Shown here piece by piece: positions 8,215 to 16,980 of a DNA stretch of 64,000 nt (positions are counted from its first letter, which is position 1; every line of letters starts with the position of its first letter). This DNA is from DASCNA01 sp036011305 (GTDB lineage Bacteria; Verrucomicrobiota; Lentisphaeria; Victivallales; GWF2-38-69). The translations under genes were made by a program, and so were the position numbers. Where the stretch lies: NCBI GenBank assembly GCA_036011305.1, contig DASCNA010000168.1, forward strand, positions 3,338-67,337, read 5' to 3'. The notes under the pieces are model-generated. The model made no database searches, had not been told where the DNA came from, and worked only from the letters and a program-made list of their open reading frames with translations.

Positions 8215-9600
8215 ATGAAATTAGCAGTATTAGGTGGCGGTGGAGTTAGATCTCCTTTTCTTGCAAAATCTATAGTAGCCAACTGTTCAAAAGTGGGGCT
8301 TACAGAAGTTATATTCATGGATAATAATGCAAAAAAACTATCTATTTATGGTAAAATTGCAAAGGTAGTAGCAAAAAAGCTTGATCCTTCTTTAAACTTC
8401 AAAACCACTACTGATGCAGTTGAAGCTGTAAAAGACGCAGATTTTGTTATCACTACATTAAGAGTGGGAGAAGATAAAGCCAGAACTTATGATGAAAGAG
8501 TTGCTCTTGATTTAGGTGTACTGGGACAGGAAACAACAGGTGCCGGCGGATTTGCTATGGCAATGAGATCTATTCCAGTATTACTTGATTATTGTAAAAT
8601 GATAAAAAAACATGCTAAAAAGAATGTTCAGATATTTAACTTTACTAATCCGTCAGGACTGGTAACCCAGGCTTTGAGATCCGAAGGGTATGATAATGTC
8701 TATGGTGTTTGTGATGCACCTAGCGGTTTTAAAATTCAGCTTTTAGATCTTCTTAAAGTTGAAGACAGTGAACTTTCCATGGAATGTTTCGGACTTAATC
8801 ATCTTTCATGGTTTAGAAAGTTTATTCTTAACGGAAAGGATATATCTAAGGACTTACTTGCAGATAAAAGATTATATTCTGATACAGAAATGCATATTTT
8901 CGATCCTGAATTAGTTAGATTGTCTGGCGGCGATATGATGTTAAATGAATATCTTTACTTTTTCTATTACAGAGAAAGAGCTGTAGAATCTATTTTGAAT
9001 TCAAAACAGACACGCGGTGAAAGTATTCTTGATATTAACCGTGATATGACTGAAAAGCTCGAGAAACTAGATATTGAATCTGATATAGAGAAAGCGTTCG
9101 AAATATTTATGACCTCCTATATGGAGAGAGAAAACAGTTATATGTCAGCCGAATCAGGAGAAGGAAGGGCATGTCCTAAGTCTATTCCTACTCTTCAGGA
9201 ATATCTTGATGCACCTGATGAAGGTGGTTATGCAGGTGTAGCTTTAAAATTTGTTAATGCTGTCAATACTGGTGAAAATGTTGAAATGGTTTTATCTGTG
9301 CCGAATAACGGTGCAATTGATGGGCTTGAAGATGATGATGTTGTTGAAATAAGTTGTAATATTGATAGAGATGGAGCTCATCCTGTAAAAATGAGAGAGA
9401 TTCCTGATTTCCAAATGAATTTGATCAGAACAGTTAAATTTTATGAAAAAATGGCAGTTAAAGCCATTATTGAAAAAAATAGAGATGCTGCGGTAATCGC
9501 ACTGACAGCGCATCCGTTGGTCAATTCATACAGTCTTGCTGTGAAGCTTGTCGCTAAATATCTTGAAGTGCATTCAGAATATACAGGAGATTGGAAATAA
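8215..9600 (+). CDS. Family 4 glycoside hydrolase (6-phospho-beta-glucosidase type)
   Basis: A 461-residue GH4 enzyme. GH4 enzymes hydrolyse phosphorylated glycosides by an NAD- and Mn-dependent oxidation-elimination route. The nucleotide-binding loop GGGGVRSPF is at residues 7-15; GQETTGAGGFAMA follows near residue 105; the metal site is expected at Cys166 (VCDAPSG) and His196 (GLNHLSW). The ETTGAGG stretch and SPF loop fit the 6-phospho-beta-glucosidase branch rather than alpha-galactosidase or maltose-6-phosphatase-type members. The start ATG 8215 follows AAAGGGACTT. The stop overlaps the ATG of the kinase gene (TAATG), so the two are translationally coupled. No PTS permease is seen nearby, so the source of phosphorylated disaccharide is open; the coupled kinase may provide it or process the product. 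Confidence 0.9.
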   Translation: MKLAVLGGGGVRSPFLAKSIVANCSKVGLTEVIFMDNNAKKLSIYGKIAKVVAKKLDPSLNFKTTTDAVEAVKDADFVITTLRVGEDKARTYDERVALDLGVLGQETTGAGGFAMAMRSIPVLLDYCKMIKKHAKKNVQIFNFTNPSGLVTQALRSEGYDNVYGVCDAPSGFKIQLLDLLKVEDSELSMECFGLNHLSWFRKFILNGKDISKDLLADKRLYSDTEMHIFDPELVRLSGGDMMLNEYLYFFYYRERAVESILNSKQTRGESILDINRDMTEKLEKLDIESDIEKAFEIFMTSYMERENSYMSAESGEGRACPKSIPTLQEYLDAPDEGGYAGVALKFVNAVNTGENVEMVLSVPNNGAIDGLEDDDVVEISCNIDRDGAHPVKMREIPDFQMNLIRTVKFYEKMAVKAIIEKNRDAAVIALTAHPLVNSYSLAVKLVAKYLEVHSEYTGDWK

Positions 9601-10493
9601 TGTCAGTAGCAGTATTCAGCAGACTAAATTTAGATATCATATATTCTGGTATTGATCGACTTCCTGAAAAAGGTGAGGAGATCTACTCCGATCATTTTGA
9701 TATCCAACTAGGCGGAGGTGCACCTGTTCTCCCCATTGTTTTAAAAAGGCTCAATGTCAAAGGTAAGCTTGGAACTTATCTTTCAGATGATCTGGTCAGT
9801 ACATTGGTAAAAGGTTTATTAAAGACACTCGATTTTGACGATTATCATAATTTTTATAAAAAATCAGGCAAACCTGTTATTGTAACCAGTGTAATATCGT
9901 TCAGTGATGATAGAAGTTTTATCTCTTTTGAAGATAACAGCGGAGAAACACTCTGTACAGAACAGGAAGTTTATGATTTTTTCACAGGTTCAAAAGTGTG
10001 CTGGGCTTTAGGTGAATATCCGGAAGTAATGGCTAAGCTGAAGAAAGAAGGCACAACTTTAGTCTATGATATAGGCTGGGACGGTGTTAAACATGTTTCG
10101 AACTATAAAGAAATTTTAAGCATAGTAGATGTCTTTACTCCCAACGATAAAGAAGCAATGGCACTAACAGAAACATCTTCTCCGAAAGATGCAGTAAAAA
10201 TACTTGCTGAATATGTAAAACATCCAGTTGTAAAAATAGGAAAAGAAGGATGTTTGACCTATAAAAATGGAAATGTTGTTAATGTAGGACTGCCCTATAA
10301 GGTAAATGCTATTGATACAACAGGTGCAGGTGATAATTTTCTTGCAGGCCTGACTTATGGGCTGGATAAAGACTGGTGTATAGAAGACTGTATGAAAATG
10401 GGCAATATCATAGGTGCAAATTCTACTACTGAATTAGGATGCTATAAAGCTTATCTTTCAGAGGAAGAAGCACTGAATTATTTTCATATATAA
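9600..10493 (+). CDS. PfkB-family carbohydrate kinase
   Basis: A 297-residue ribokinase/PfkB-fold kinase that phosphorylates a sugar or similar alcohol with ATP. The anion-hole and catalytic-base motif DTTGAGDNFLAGL lies at residues 239-251, with Asp245 the likely base; the N-terminal pair of glycines shows as QLGGGAPVLP. I choose ATG 9600, overlapping the GH4 stop (TAATG), over an in-frame TTG at 9591, because GGAG at about 9586-9590 is then well spaced. Coupling with GH4 suggests a two-gene pathway for one sugar. The natural substrate cannot be read from sequence; fructokinase-, ribokinase- or tagatose-kinase-like specificities are all possible. Confidence 0.88.
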   Translation: MSVAVFSRLNLDIIYSGIDRLPEKGEEIYSDHFDIQLGGGAPVLPIVLKRLNVKGKLGTYLSDDLVSTLVKGLLKTLDFDDYHNFYKKSGKPVIVTSVISFSDDRSFISFEDNSGETLCTEQEVYDFFTGSKVCWALGEYPEVMAKLKKEGTTLVYDIGWDGVKHVSNYKEILSIVDVFTPNDKEAMALTETSSPKDAVKILAEYVKHPVVKIGKEGCLTYKNGNVVNVGLPYKVNAIDTTGAGDNFLAGLTYGLDKDWCIEDCMKMGNIIGANSTTELGCYKAYLSEEEALNYFHI

Positions 10494-10534
10494 TTTATCA
10501 ATCCATCTCGTGGTTTTTTTTGAGTTATATTATA

Positions 10535-10555
10535 CTCCGGGTTGATAGCCCGGAG
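10535..10555 (+). terminator. GC-rich hairpin downstream of the kinase gene
   Basis: CTCCGGG (10535-10541) and CCCGGAG (10549-10555) form a perfect 7-bp GC-rich stem with a seven-base loop. This is unusually GC-rich for this DNA. No T-run follows directly, so it may be a transcript-end or stability hairpin, or a regulatory structure in the leader of the next unit, not a classic terminator. Confidence 0.45.
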
Positions 10556-10596
10556 GTTACAATAGAAGCTACTTTTGATACAGGAGGGGTAATCAA

Positions 10597-10656
10597 ATGA
10601 GAATTTTACTGAAATTGATTGATAAAAATGTGACATTCAGGCTGGAAAGACACTAA
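10597..10656 (+). CDS. Putative 19-residue leader ORF coupled to the methyltransferase
   Basis: ATG 10597 follows one of the strongest ribosome sites in the window (AGGAGGGG ending about 7 bases upstream) and opens 19 codons, MRILLKLIDKNVTFRLERH. The stop TAA overlaps the ATG of the next gene (TAATG at 10654-10658). The methyltransferase has only a modest site of its own (GGAAAG). Strong site plus stop-start overlap suggests translation of the short ORF delivers ribosomes to the methyltransferase. It could be a real small protein, an upstream regulatory ORF, or the tail of a shortened gene. The hairpin at 10535-10555 is just upstream. Confidence 0.5.
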   Translation: MRILLKLIDKNVTFRLERH

Positions 10657-11336
10657 TGAATATAACAACTGTTAATCAGCAGTCAGCAGTCAGTTACTCC
10701 AATGAAAAATGCATTTTATGCGGAAGTTCAGGTTTATCTTTATTTTATCAAAATGCTAAGCGTGACTTTCTTCTCTGCCCTGAATGCGATCTTGTTTTCG
10801 TACCTGAAAACCAGCGTTTAAACTCAAAGGAAGAGTTCAGAAGGTATAATTTTCATCAGAATAATCCGGAAGATGAAGGCTATAGAAAATTTCTGAATAG
10901 AATTTTCAAACCTATGAATGATTTAATATATCCAGGCAGCAAAGGATTGGACTTTGGCTCAGGTCCAGGGCCTGTCTTGAGTTTGATGTTTTCTGAAGTT
11001 GGCCATGATATGAATATTTATGATCACTATTTTAATAATGATCGTTCTGTTTTTAAGAAAAAATATGATTTCATTACTGCAACTGAAGTAGTAGAGCATC
11101 TTTTTGATCCGCTTAAAGAATTGGAACTTTTATGGTTTTGTTTAAATCAAGGTGGATATTTAGGCATTATGACGAATCTTGTAAAAGATCAGGAATCTTT
11201 TCCCAAATGGTACTATAAAGATGATGAAACTCATGTCACTTTCTTTTCTGAAAATACATTTCTATGGCTGCAAAAAAAATGGAATTCATCAGTTAGTTTT
11301 GTAAGTGAAAATGTAATAATATTTGAAAAACCATAA
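10656..11336 (+). CDS. Class I SAM-dependent methyltransferase with N-terminal zinc-ribbon-like cysteines
   Basis: A 226-residue protein. Residues about 20-50 hold two cysteine pairs, CILCGSSG and LLCPECDLVFVPE, which should bind zinc. A Rossmann methyltransferase domain follows: GLDFGSGPGPVLSLM is the SAM-binding motif I, and TATEVVEHLFDP is the usual acidic loop and catalytic region. Zinc-ribbon plus methyltransferase-12 proteins usually modify small molecules or sugars, but the substrate here is unknown. The C-terminal part (HVTFFSENTFLWL) is typical. The protein is somewhat short compared with 300-residue relatives. It is preceded by a coupled very short ORF, and followed after 36 bases by the AIM6-like gene. 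Confidence 0.85.
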   Translation: MNITTVNQQSAVSYSNEKCILCGSSGLSLFYQNAKRDFLLCPECDLVFVPENQRLNSKEEFRRYNFHQNNPEDEGYRKFLNRIFKPMNDLIYPGSKGLDFGSGPGPVLSLMFSEVGHDMNIYDHYFNNDRSVFKKKYDFITATEVVEHLFDPLKELELLWFCLNQGGYLGIMTNLVKDQESFPKWYYKDDETHVTFFSENTFLWLQKKWNSSVSFVSENVIIFEKP

Positions 11337-11372
11337 GGTTTAAATTAATAAAAATCAAAAAAAGGGGATAAA

Positions 11373-12269
11373 ATGAAACAGACAGGTCGTGTAATGTTAA
11401 TTATCGGAACACTGATTTTTACATTCATTTTTACCAAAACATTTGCAGAGAATAATAAACTTCCTATCACAGGTGTAACTGCACTTGAAAAAGCACACGC
11501 TCATAACGACTATGATCATACTGTACCTCTATTTGATGCTTTAGATCACGGCTTTACAAGAATTGAACCTGATGTTTTTATCCTCTATAAAGATCCTGGG
11601 ACAGGAGAAGTGATTAATGATAAACTTAAACATTTTAATGAATCAGGCCAGACCGATATCAGCAACTATATAATTATGGTTGGACATAATTATGGAGAAT
11701 ATAAAGGAACACTCTATGAACTGTATATAAAGCCATTGGAACAGTTAAAATCTGGGCAGTTTGTTTTTGAAGGTTATAATAAACCAATTTTATATATGAT
11801 AGATATGAAAACAAATTATCCAGGTTCTGTAGAGTTTATGAATACTTATCTAGCTCAATATAAAACTCTTTTTAACAATTATAATTCAAATATAATGGAT
11901 AAACCTGTTAACGTTATTTTAAGTGGATATAATGGAGGAGATTTTAGAGAATCTGATTATAATTATCTACTTTCTGTACAAAATAGATACATTGGAATTG
12001 ACGGTAGAGTGGATAAACCTTTGTTCGGGCAGAATAAATCTCCTGAACTTTTCCCGTTGATAAGTAATTCATGGGACAACAGAACTGATGAAGAATTTTA
12101 CAAAGATATAAAAGAAGCTCATGCGGATGGGCATCAGATTAGATTCTGGGGAATTGATGATAATTTGTCAACCTGGGAAAAACTGTATGATGCAGGTATG
12201 GATGTTATATCCACGGATAACCTTCAGGGTGTAGAGGATTTTCTGTTGTCAAAGATGACTAAAAAATAA
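11373..12269 (+). CDS. Secreted AIM6-like / PI-PLC-fold phosphodiesterase
   Basis: A 298-residue exported protein: signal peptide MKQTGRVMLIIGTLIF to about residue 26 (TFA-ENN). Mature motifs KAHAHNDYDH (catalytic His pair) and TRIEPDVFI (Glu and Asp metal ligands) are those of the glycerophosphodiester phosphodiesterase/PI-PLC superfamily, closest to the AIM6-like group; the end of the barrel shows HQIRFWGIDDN. Such enzymes hydrolyse phosphodiesters in the periplasm or outside the cell; whether this one acts on phospholipid head groups is inference. The ribosome site is AAAAGGGG just before ATG 11373. A strong hairpin terminator lies behind it. Confidence 0.85.
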   Translation: MKQTGRVMLIIGTLIFTFIFTKTFAENNKLPITGVTALEKAHAHNDYDHTVPLFDALDHGFTRIEPDVFILYKDPGTGEVINDKLKHFNESGQTDISNYIIMVGHNYGEYKGTLYELYIKPLEQLKSGQFVFEGYNKPILYMIDMKTNYPGSVEFMNTYLAQYKTLFNNYNSNIMDKPVNVILSGYNGGDFRESDYNYLLSVQNRYIGIDGRVDKPLFGQNKSPELFPLISNSWDNRTDEEFYKDIKEAHADGHQIRFWGIDDNLSTWEKLYDAGMDVISTDNLQGVEDFLLSKMTKK

Positions 12270-12292
12270 TAAGTTCTGAAGATATTTTCAGC

Positions 12293-12325
12293 TTTCTCAC
12301 ATATTCCTATGGTATATGTGAGAAA
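12293..12325 (+). terminator. Strong hairpin terminator behind the AIM6-like gene
   Basis: TTTCTCACATAT (12293-12304) pairs perfectly with ATATGTGAGAAA (12314-12325); a T-rich stretch TTATTTAATTT follows. This should end the transcript that contains the methyltransferase and phosphodiesterase genes. Confidence 0.75.
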
Positions 12326-12438
12326 TTATTTAATTTAGATTAATAAAAATTTGATACTGTTACTGTTTATTTTCTCAGCATCAGCGATATAATTTGATGA
12401 ATAATTAAAAACTCTATATATCATAAGGAATTATTTAA

Positions 12439-13089
12439 TTGCATTATTTGCTGATCTTATTCGTTTTATTAATCGCTTCGTGTGCTAACAATAATCATCC
12501 TGCTTCAAATACAGTGAAACATTCACAACCGCCTCCGCCTACCAGATTTCCTCCATCTCCCAAAAAAAATAACAATAAATCACCAATATATAAGGCAAAA
12601 AAAATAAGTAATGGTCTGGTAACGTATAAGTCATTAAATATAAAAGGATACAAAAACAGACCTGTAGTTATTGATTCTCTTTTTCTACCTACTTTAAAGA
12701 AAATTAATACACTGGCAAAAAAGAATAAAATAACTGTAGTGGTAACAAGCTCATTTAGAAAAGCTGATCAAAAGTTAACCGGAACAGTTGTTAAACCCGC
12801 AAGATACTCTAACCATCTTACAGGACATGCCATTGACATGAATATAGTTTATAAAAATAGGTGGTACAGTTCTGCGAGTTTAAAAAAATCTAATTTACGT
12901 AATTTGCCTTATAATGTTCAACATTTTATAAATGGATTGAGAAAGGAACCTGATATCAGATGGGGAGGTGACTTTAATACGGAAGATCCTGTTCATATAG
13001 ATGATAACTTCAATTCCAACCTTGTGAAATGGAAAGTTAGGTATTCTCTTTGTCAAAAACAGGCATATTCCGATGTATTAGAAATGTAA
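12439..13089 (+). CDS. M15-family peptidase lipoprotein (VanY/D-Ala-type carboxypeptidase)
   Basis: A 216-residue lipoprotein. The signal ends in a lipobox, LLIASC, followed by a proline/asparagine-rich linker (QPPPPTRFPPSPKKN). The catalytic domain carries the M15 zinc motif SNHLTGHAIDMN (His and Asp) and, near the end, WGGDFNTEDPVHIDD with the second zinc histidine. M15 enzymes trim peptidoglycan stem peptides in the periplasm. Translation seems to start at TTG 12439, after AAGGAATT. The gene converges on the AEC carrier gene and overlaps its 3' end by 12 bases. Short tail after the HID motif; the enzyme looks complete. Confidence 0.85.
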   Translation: MHYLLILFVLLIASCANNNHPASNTVKHSQPPPPTRFPPSPKKNNNKSPIYKAKKISNGLVTYKSLNIKGYKNRPVVIDSLFLPTLKKINTLAKKNKITVVVTSSFRKADQKLTGTVVKPARYSNHLTGHAIDMNIVYKNRWYSSASLKKSNLRNLPYNVQHFINGLRKEPDIRWGGDFNTEDPVHIDDNFNSNLVKWKVRYSLCQKQAYSDVLEM

Positions 13090-14025
13090 ATACTGCAGTA
13101 AAAAATAATAAAAAAATAGTATTGTAACCATAAATAGGATATTTGTTAATAGCAGTATGTTTGCTGATTCAGTTACAAATGAGTTATATTTATGAGAAAA
13201 TAGAATTGGTAGTGCACCTGATGATATTCCGAAGCTTAAGATCAGAATAATAGCCAAATAACCTCTTAGACCTAATATATATACAATCAGAAGAGCAATA
13301 AGAGGCTGTATAATTAGTTTTATTATTACAGCAGATAATATCGTTTTAGTAATTCTAAACCCTCTTCCGCTCAGAGATACACCGACAACAAATAATACTA
13401 TTCCTGCTGTAGATCTGCCTAGTATATGTAATGAAGAGTGTATTGCATAAGGAATATGAATATTAAAACATGAGAAGGCTATTCCAATGAAGCTGGCAAA
13501 AATTATTGGCTGGCAGCAAGCTCTTTTGATACTTTTTAATATTATTTTAGATCTTGATTCATTTTTATCATGATTGGATATTTCAAGTAGTATAATAACT
13601 GTAGGAAGACATATAATTGATGTTATCAATATAATAACTGAGACGGCATTGATACCTTTATCATTAAACAGGGAGGCAAATAGGACCAAACCGATATAAG
13701 TAAAATTAGACCAGCTTGTGAGCATAGAATAAAGTATTTTTGCTGTGTCGGAAATTTTAAGAAAAAAATTGCTAATGATATATGATAGTAAAAAAGTAAT
13801 ATAAAATACCAGAATTATACCGATAATAAATCTTATGTTAAATATTGTATTAATTTGTGTACTTGAAAAAGATACAAACAACAGGGCTGGGACAGTAAAG
13901 TTTAAGGCAAATTCACTGAGAACTTCTTTAGATTTTTTATTACACCATCCAAATTTTGCAGCTAAAAAACCAATTAGAATTATCAGCACTACAGAAATAA
14001 CTGCTTCAAAAAGTTTATAATACAT
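13078..14025 (-). CDS. AEC-family permease (auxin efflux carrier-like)
   Basis: A 315-residue protein with about ten membrane helices, of the AEC family of bacterial permeases related to plant auxin carriers and to malate or malonate transporters. The start MYYKLFEAVISVVLII, then GFLAAKFGW and FALNFTVPALLF, is typical; the second half shows the family stretch GVSLSGRGF and a Gly/Ser-rich helix near the end (FGISSGALPILF). The substrate is unknown. Its 3' end overlaps the M15 peptidase gene tail-to-tail by 12 bases. It is divergent from the antiporter gene. Confidence 0.85.
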   Translation of the reverse strand: MYYKLFEAVISVVLIILIGFLAAKFGWCNKKSKEVLSEFALNFTVPALLFVSFSSTQINTIFNIRFIIGIILVFYITFLLSYIISNFFLKISDTAKILYSMLTSWSNFTYIGLVLFASLFNDKGINAVSVIILITSIICLPTVIILLEISNHDKNESRSKIILKSIKRACCQPIIFASFIGIAFSCFNIHIPYAIHSSLHILGRSTAGIVLFVVGVSLSGRGFRITKTILSAVIIKLIIQPLIALLIVYILGLRGYLAIILILSFGISSGALPILFSHKYNSFVTESANILLLTNILFMVTILFFYYFLLQYLHF

Positions 14026-14286
14026 AATTTGCCTGTATATAAGTAATTACTTCTAAATTAAGAACTTTTAAAAACATAATTCAAAATATGATATATTCAA
14101 TCCTGTATATTATCTTACGTATTGAAGGATGTAAGGATATTCAGATACGAATTGATAAAAGATAAGAGAGGTGAAAATACTAATAACTGATAATTATTCC
14201 TGTTGATATTCCAGCTGTTGTCAGATATAAATGTTTCTTAATCGTATTTATCACTAAAAATACAATAAAAATGAAGAGAATCTTAT

Positions 14287-16086
14287 ATGTCCTTTGAATT
14301 ACTTTACATGCAGATTTTATGTGTAGGAATATTAATTTTATCTGCATATTTTGGAGGTAAATTTTCAAGGCAGTTACGTTGCGGAGAAATAGTAGGTCAG
14401 GTAATTGGAGGACTTGTTGCCGGACCAATTGTGTTATATTTGATTGGACACTCAATACCTGCCTATCATGAAGCATTGAAATCACTTCATTTCTTTACTT
14501 TCTTATTTTTAGGAATCATTGTTTTCGGCATTGGAGATGAACTGTGTTTCTCTAAAATGAAAGACATCGGCAGAGATGTATTTATCGTTTGTTTTATTCA
14601 GGCATTTGTAACCTGGGCTCTGCTTACATCTACATTTATACTGCTTGGTTACAGTTTAATAGTATCTCTTATCATAGGAAGTATCGGTATTGCTACAGCT
14701 CCGGCTTCAACCTTTGTTATAATGAATAAACTTGGCATAACCGGGAAAATGCGTGAAATGCTAGGGGGCATTGTAGTATTGGATGATGTTATAGAGGTAA
14801 TTATTTTTTCAATAACTGTTCAAATTGCACTTATTCTGAAAGGCAATTCGTTTTTCTCCTGGGACAAACTGGTTTTTCCGGTAATAAAAGAATTTGTTTT
14901 TGCAATATTACTGGGGATAGGTATTTTTATTTTTCTCCGCATTGTAATTGACAAAAGATGGTTGAAGCAGAAGAAAAAAAAACGTTCAGGCCCGGTACTT
15001 GGTCCAGAATTTTTATCACGCCTTATTTCAGAGATGTCATCACCGTCAATTGAAACTTTTATTTTGATATGCAGCTGTGTTGCAATTGGTATCGGTTTCG
15101 CTCTGCATTGGCATCTTCCATTTTTGATAACAGCAGTAACTGCCGGAATCCTTATATCAAACTTATATAATAGGCAGGTATTTGATTCCCTCAGTATTGA
15201 GAATGCTACACCTATATATACTCTCCTCTTTTTTGCTCTAATAGGAGCAAATGCCAATATCGAATCATTCCATCCACAGAATTTTCTTCCCGTTATTGCT
15301 TATATTGCGGCAAGAGCAGCCGGTAAATTATCAGGGACATGGCTTGGATGTAAAGTTACCGGTCAGGATAAAAGATTTAGTTTTTGTCTACCTCAACTTA
15401 TGCTGCCTCAGGCTGGCGTTGCAGCAATAGAAGCATTTTTTGTTGCTGTTATTTTAGGGAAGCAGGGAGAGGTTATTTTAAGTATTGTACTTCCTGGTCT
15501 GATAGTTTTATCTGTTGTAGGAATATTTTTATCAGAGCGTACTCTTCTTAAATGGAGATCCTGGGTTACCGGAGGGGGAGATTTTATCAGAGAGGAAGAT
15601 ATGATAAAAGATAAGCTGAAAAATCAGAAACTTAATTTTCGTGATTTCCTCTATCCAGGATCATTAAAAATACCGTTGACTTCTGACTCAAAAGGCGAAG
15701 TAATCTGGGATTTTATTCAAACAGCGCATTCATTAAGATTTATAGATAATCCAGGTGAAGTGCTGGAAAAAATTCTTGAAAGAGAGCGTCAGGGAGGTAC
15801 TACTTTGGGTGAAGGTATAGCTATTCTTCACTGTAGACTTAAAGAACTTGAGAAACCTGTCATACTGCTTGGTGTTCTGCCGGAAAACGACAGCCTGATT
15901 TTCGGCAGTTCAAAAGATGATCGTGTCAATATAATCTACATGGTGCTCTCTCCTTCTGATCGCCCTGAACTGCACTTGCAGGTAATGGCTTCGATAGCCA
16001 AATTTCTTTCAGATGTTAAGCTGAGAAAACAACTAAGCTGTTCAAAAAATGAACAGGAGGCTTTGAAAATCATCAATGAGTATTAA
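14287..16086 (+). CDS. Cation:proton antiporter fused to a PTS EIIA-like domain
   Basis: A 599-residue fusion. Residues 1 to about 410 form a CPA2/KefB-type sodium/proton exchanger with 11-13 membrane helices (VIGGLVAGPIVLYLIG; TAPASTFVIMNKLG; GGIVVLDDVIEVI with the transport Asp pair). After a linker, residues about 455-595 form a type-2 EIIA domain of the phosphotransferase system. Its phosphorylation site is expected at His515 in GEGIAILHCR. Such fusions are known in a number of anaerobes; the EIIA part may sense phosphotransferase state and set ion exchange by sugar supply (inference). No other PTS protein is in this window. Start ATG 14287 follows GAAGAG. Confidence 0.9.
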   Translation: MSFELLYMQILCVGILILSAYFGGKFSRQLRCGEIVGQVIGGLVAGPIVLYLIGHSIPAYHEALKSLHFFTFLFLGIIVFGIGDELCFSKMKDIGRDVFIVCFIQAFVTWALLTSTFILLGYSLIVSLIIGSIGIATAPASTFVIMNKLGITGKMREMLGGIVVLDDVIEVIIFSITVQIALILKGNSFFSWDKLVFPVIKEFVFAILLGIGIFIFLRIVIDKRWLKQKKKKRSGPVLGPEFLSRLISEMSSPSIETFILICSCVAIGIGFALHWHLPFLITAVTAGILISNLYNRQVFDSLSIENATPIYTLLFFALIGANANIESFHPQNFLPVIAYIAARAAGKLSGTWLGCKVTGQDKRFSFCLPQLMLPQAGVAAIEAFFVAVILGKQGEVILSIVLPGLIVLSVVGIFLSERTLLKWRSWVTGGGDFIREEDMIKDKLKNQKLNFRDFLYPGSLKIPLTSDSKGEVIWDFIQTAHSLRFIDNPGEVLEKILERERQGGTTLGEGIAILHCRLKELEKPVILLGVLPENDSLIFGSSKDDRVNIIYMVLSPSDRPELHLQVMASIAKFLSDVKLRKQLSCSKNEQEALKIINEY

Positions 16087-16312
16087 TGAAGTTTAATGCA
16101 GGATAAGGAAGTTACTTTTTGGGAACTGTTTGAATTTATAATAAAGGATTTTTTCGAACACAGAGTTAGCAATAATGGACTACAGTTTTCAACCTGCTCA
16201 ACTCGTTATAAACTCCAACTTTTGAAACTATATTTTTGAGTTAGTTATTGTTTCTACCTCAAATATATAAGATTAAGTTTTCTAGTCAAGTATGTTAAAT
16301 TCTTGTAACTGT

Positions 16313-16777
16313 TTATTTTACTGTTGATATAAACTCAGATCCTTCCCATTTTAATATTCGTTTAATTTTTAAGAAAAATTCAGGTCCCATTGCAAGTATA
16401 CTTAGGATAGACAGTATATCAAGGGTAGGTAGTACATAGAGCCATGTATTGCCTGTCATAGTAATTATTCCAGTCAATTCAAGATAGATCAAAATTAAAT
16501 TGGCAAAGAAACAGCAAATGAAAATTATGAGTCCGGTCATATAGCGTATTTTACCTGCAGGTCTGAATATTTTACTCTTCATATTTTTTACAGCTTCTTT
16601 ACCTGCAAGCATTATTCCTATTATAATACATAGTTCTGGCCCACCAATTACTAGCACGCTTATCAATGTTCCGCTGATATATGTCGGTAGGTTCAGCATT
16701 GATACCAAAAACGAGAATATTGGAAGAATAAAACTTAAAATGATAAAGGCTATTCCTATTTTTGATTTTAAATTCAT
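16313..16777 (-). CDS. Small membrane protein with two GPE motifs
   Basis: A 154-residue protein with four predicted membrane helices and two related halves, each holding a Gly-Pro-Glu: VIGGPELCIIIGIMLAGKEA in the first and ILAMGPEFFLKIKRILK in the second. The first half resembles the small domain found behind or beside some transporters (GxE-hydrophobic-GKE), but I cannot place the whole. No operon partner: the TolC gene is on the same strand but its terminator lies between. The start MNLKSKIGIAF has only a weak ribosome site (GAAACTGGAAATAA). Confidence 0.7.
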   Translation of the reverse strand: MNLKSKIGIAFIILSFILPIFSFLVSMLNLPTYISGTLISVLVIGGPELCIIIGIMLAGKEAVKNMKSKIFRPAGKIRYMTGLIIFICCFFANLILIYLELTGIITMTGNTWLYVLPTLDILSILSILAMGPEFFLKIKRILKWEGSEFISTVK

Positions 16778-16892
16778 AATTTATTTCCAGTTTCTTTAAG
16801 TGAATGAGTGTTGCGAATTAACAATTATTACTGTTATTATATTTTATGATAATTCAATAATAAAAAATTACTATCCAGCACTTTTGAGTCAA

Positions 16893-16937
16893 AGAAAAAA
16901 ATAGACTCTGATAAAGTTATACTTTGTCAGAGTCTAT
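16893..16937 (-). terminator. Terminator of the TolC-like gene
   Basis: ATAGACTCTGA (16901-16911) and TCAGAGTCTAT (16927-16937) pair perfectly, and the stem extends inward with TAAAGT/ACTTTG. On the minus strand a T-run (complement of 16893-16900) follows at once, the form of an intrinsic terminator. It lies 44 bases behind the TolC-like stop. Confidence 0.85.
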
Positions 16938-16980
16938 CAATATAAAACCTGCATAAGACAAGTTTTTGAAATTAAAAATA

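Noticed and set aside
14820..15257. 145-codon minus-strand open frame inside the antiporter gene
   Set aside because: Overlaps the well-supported antiporter; composition and lack of a start site fit a shadow frame.
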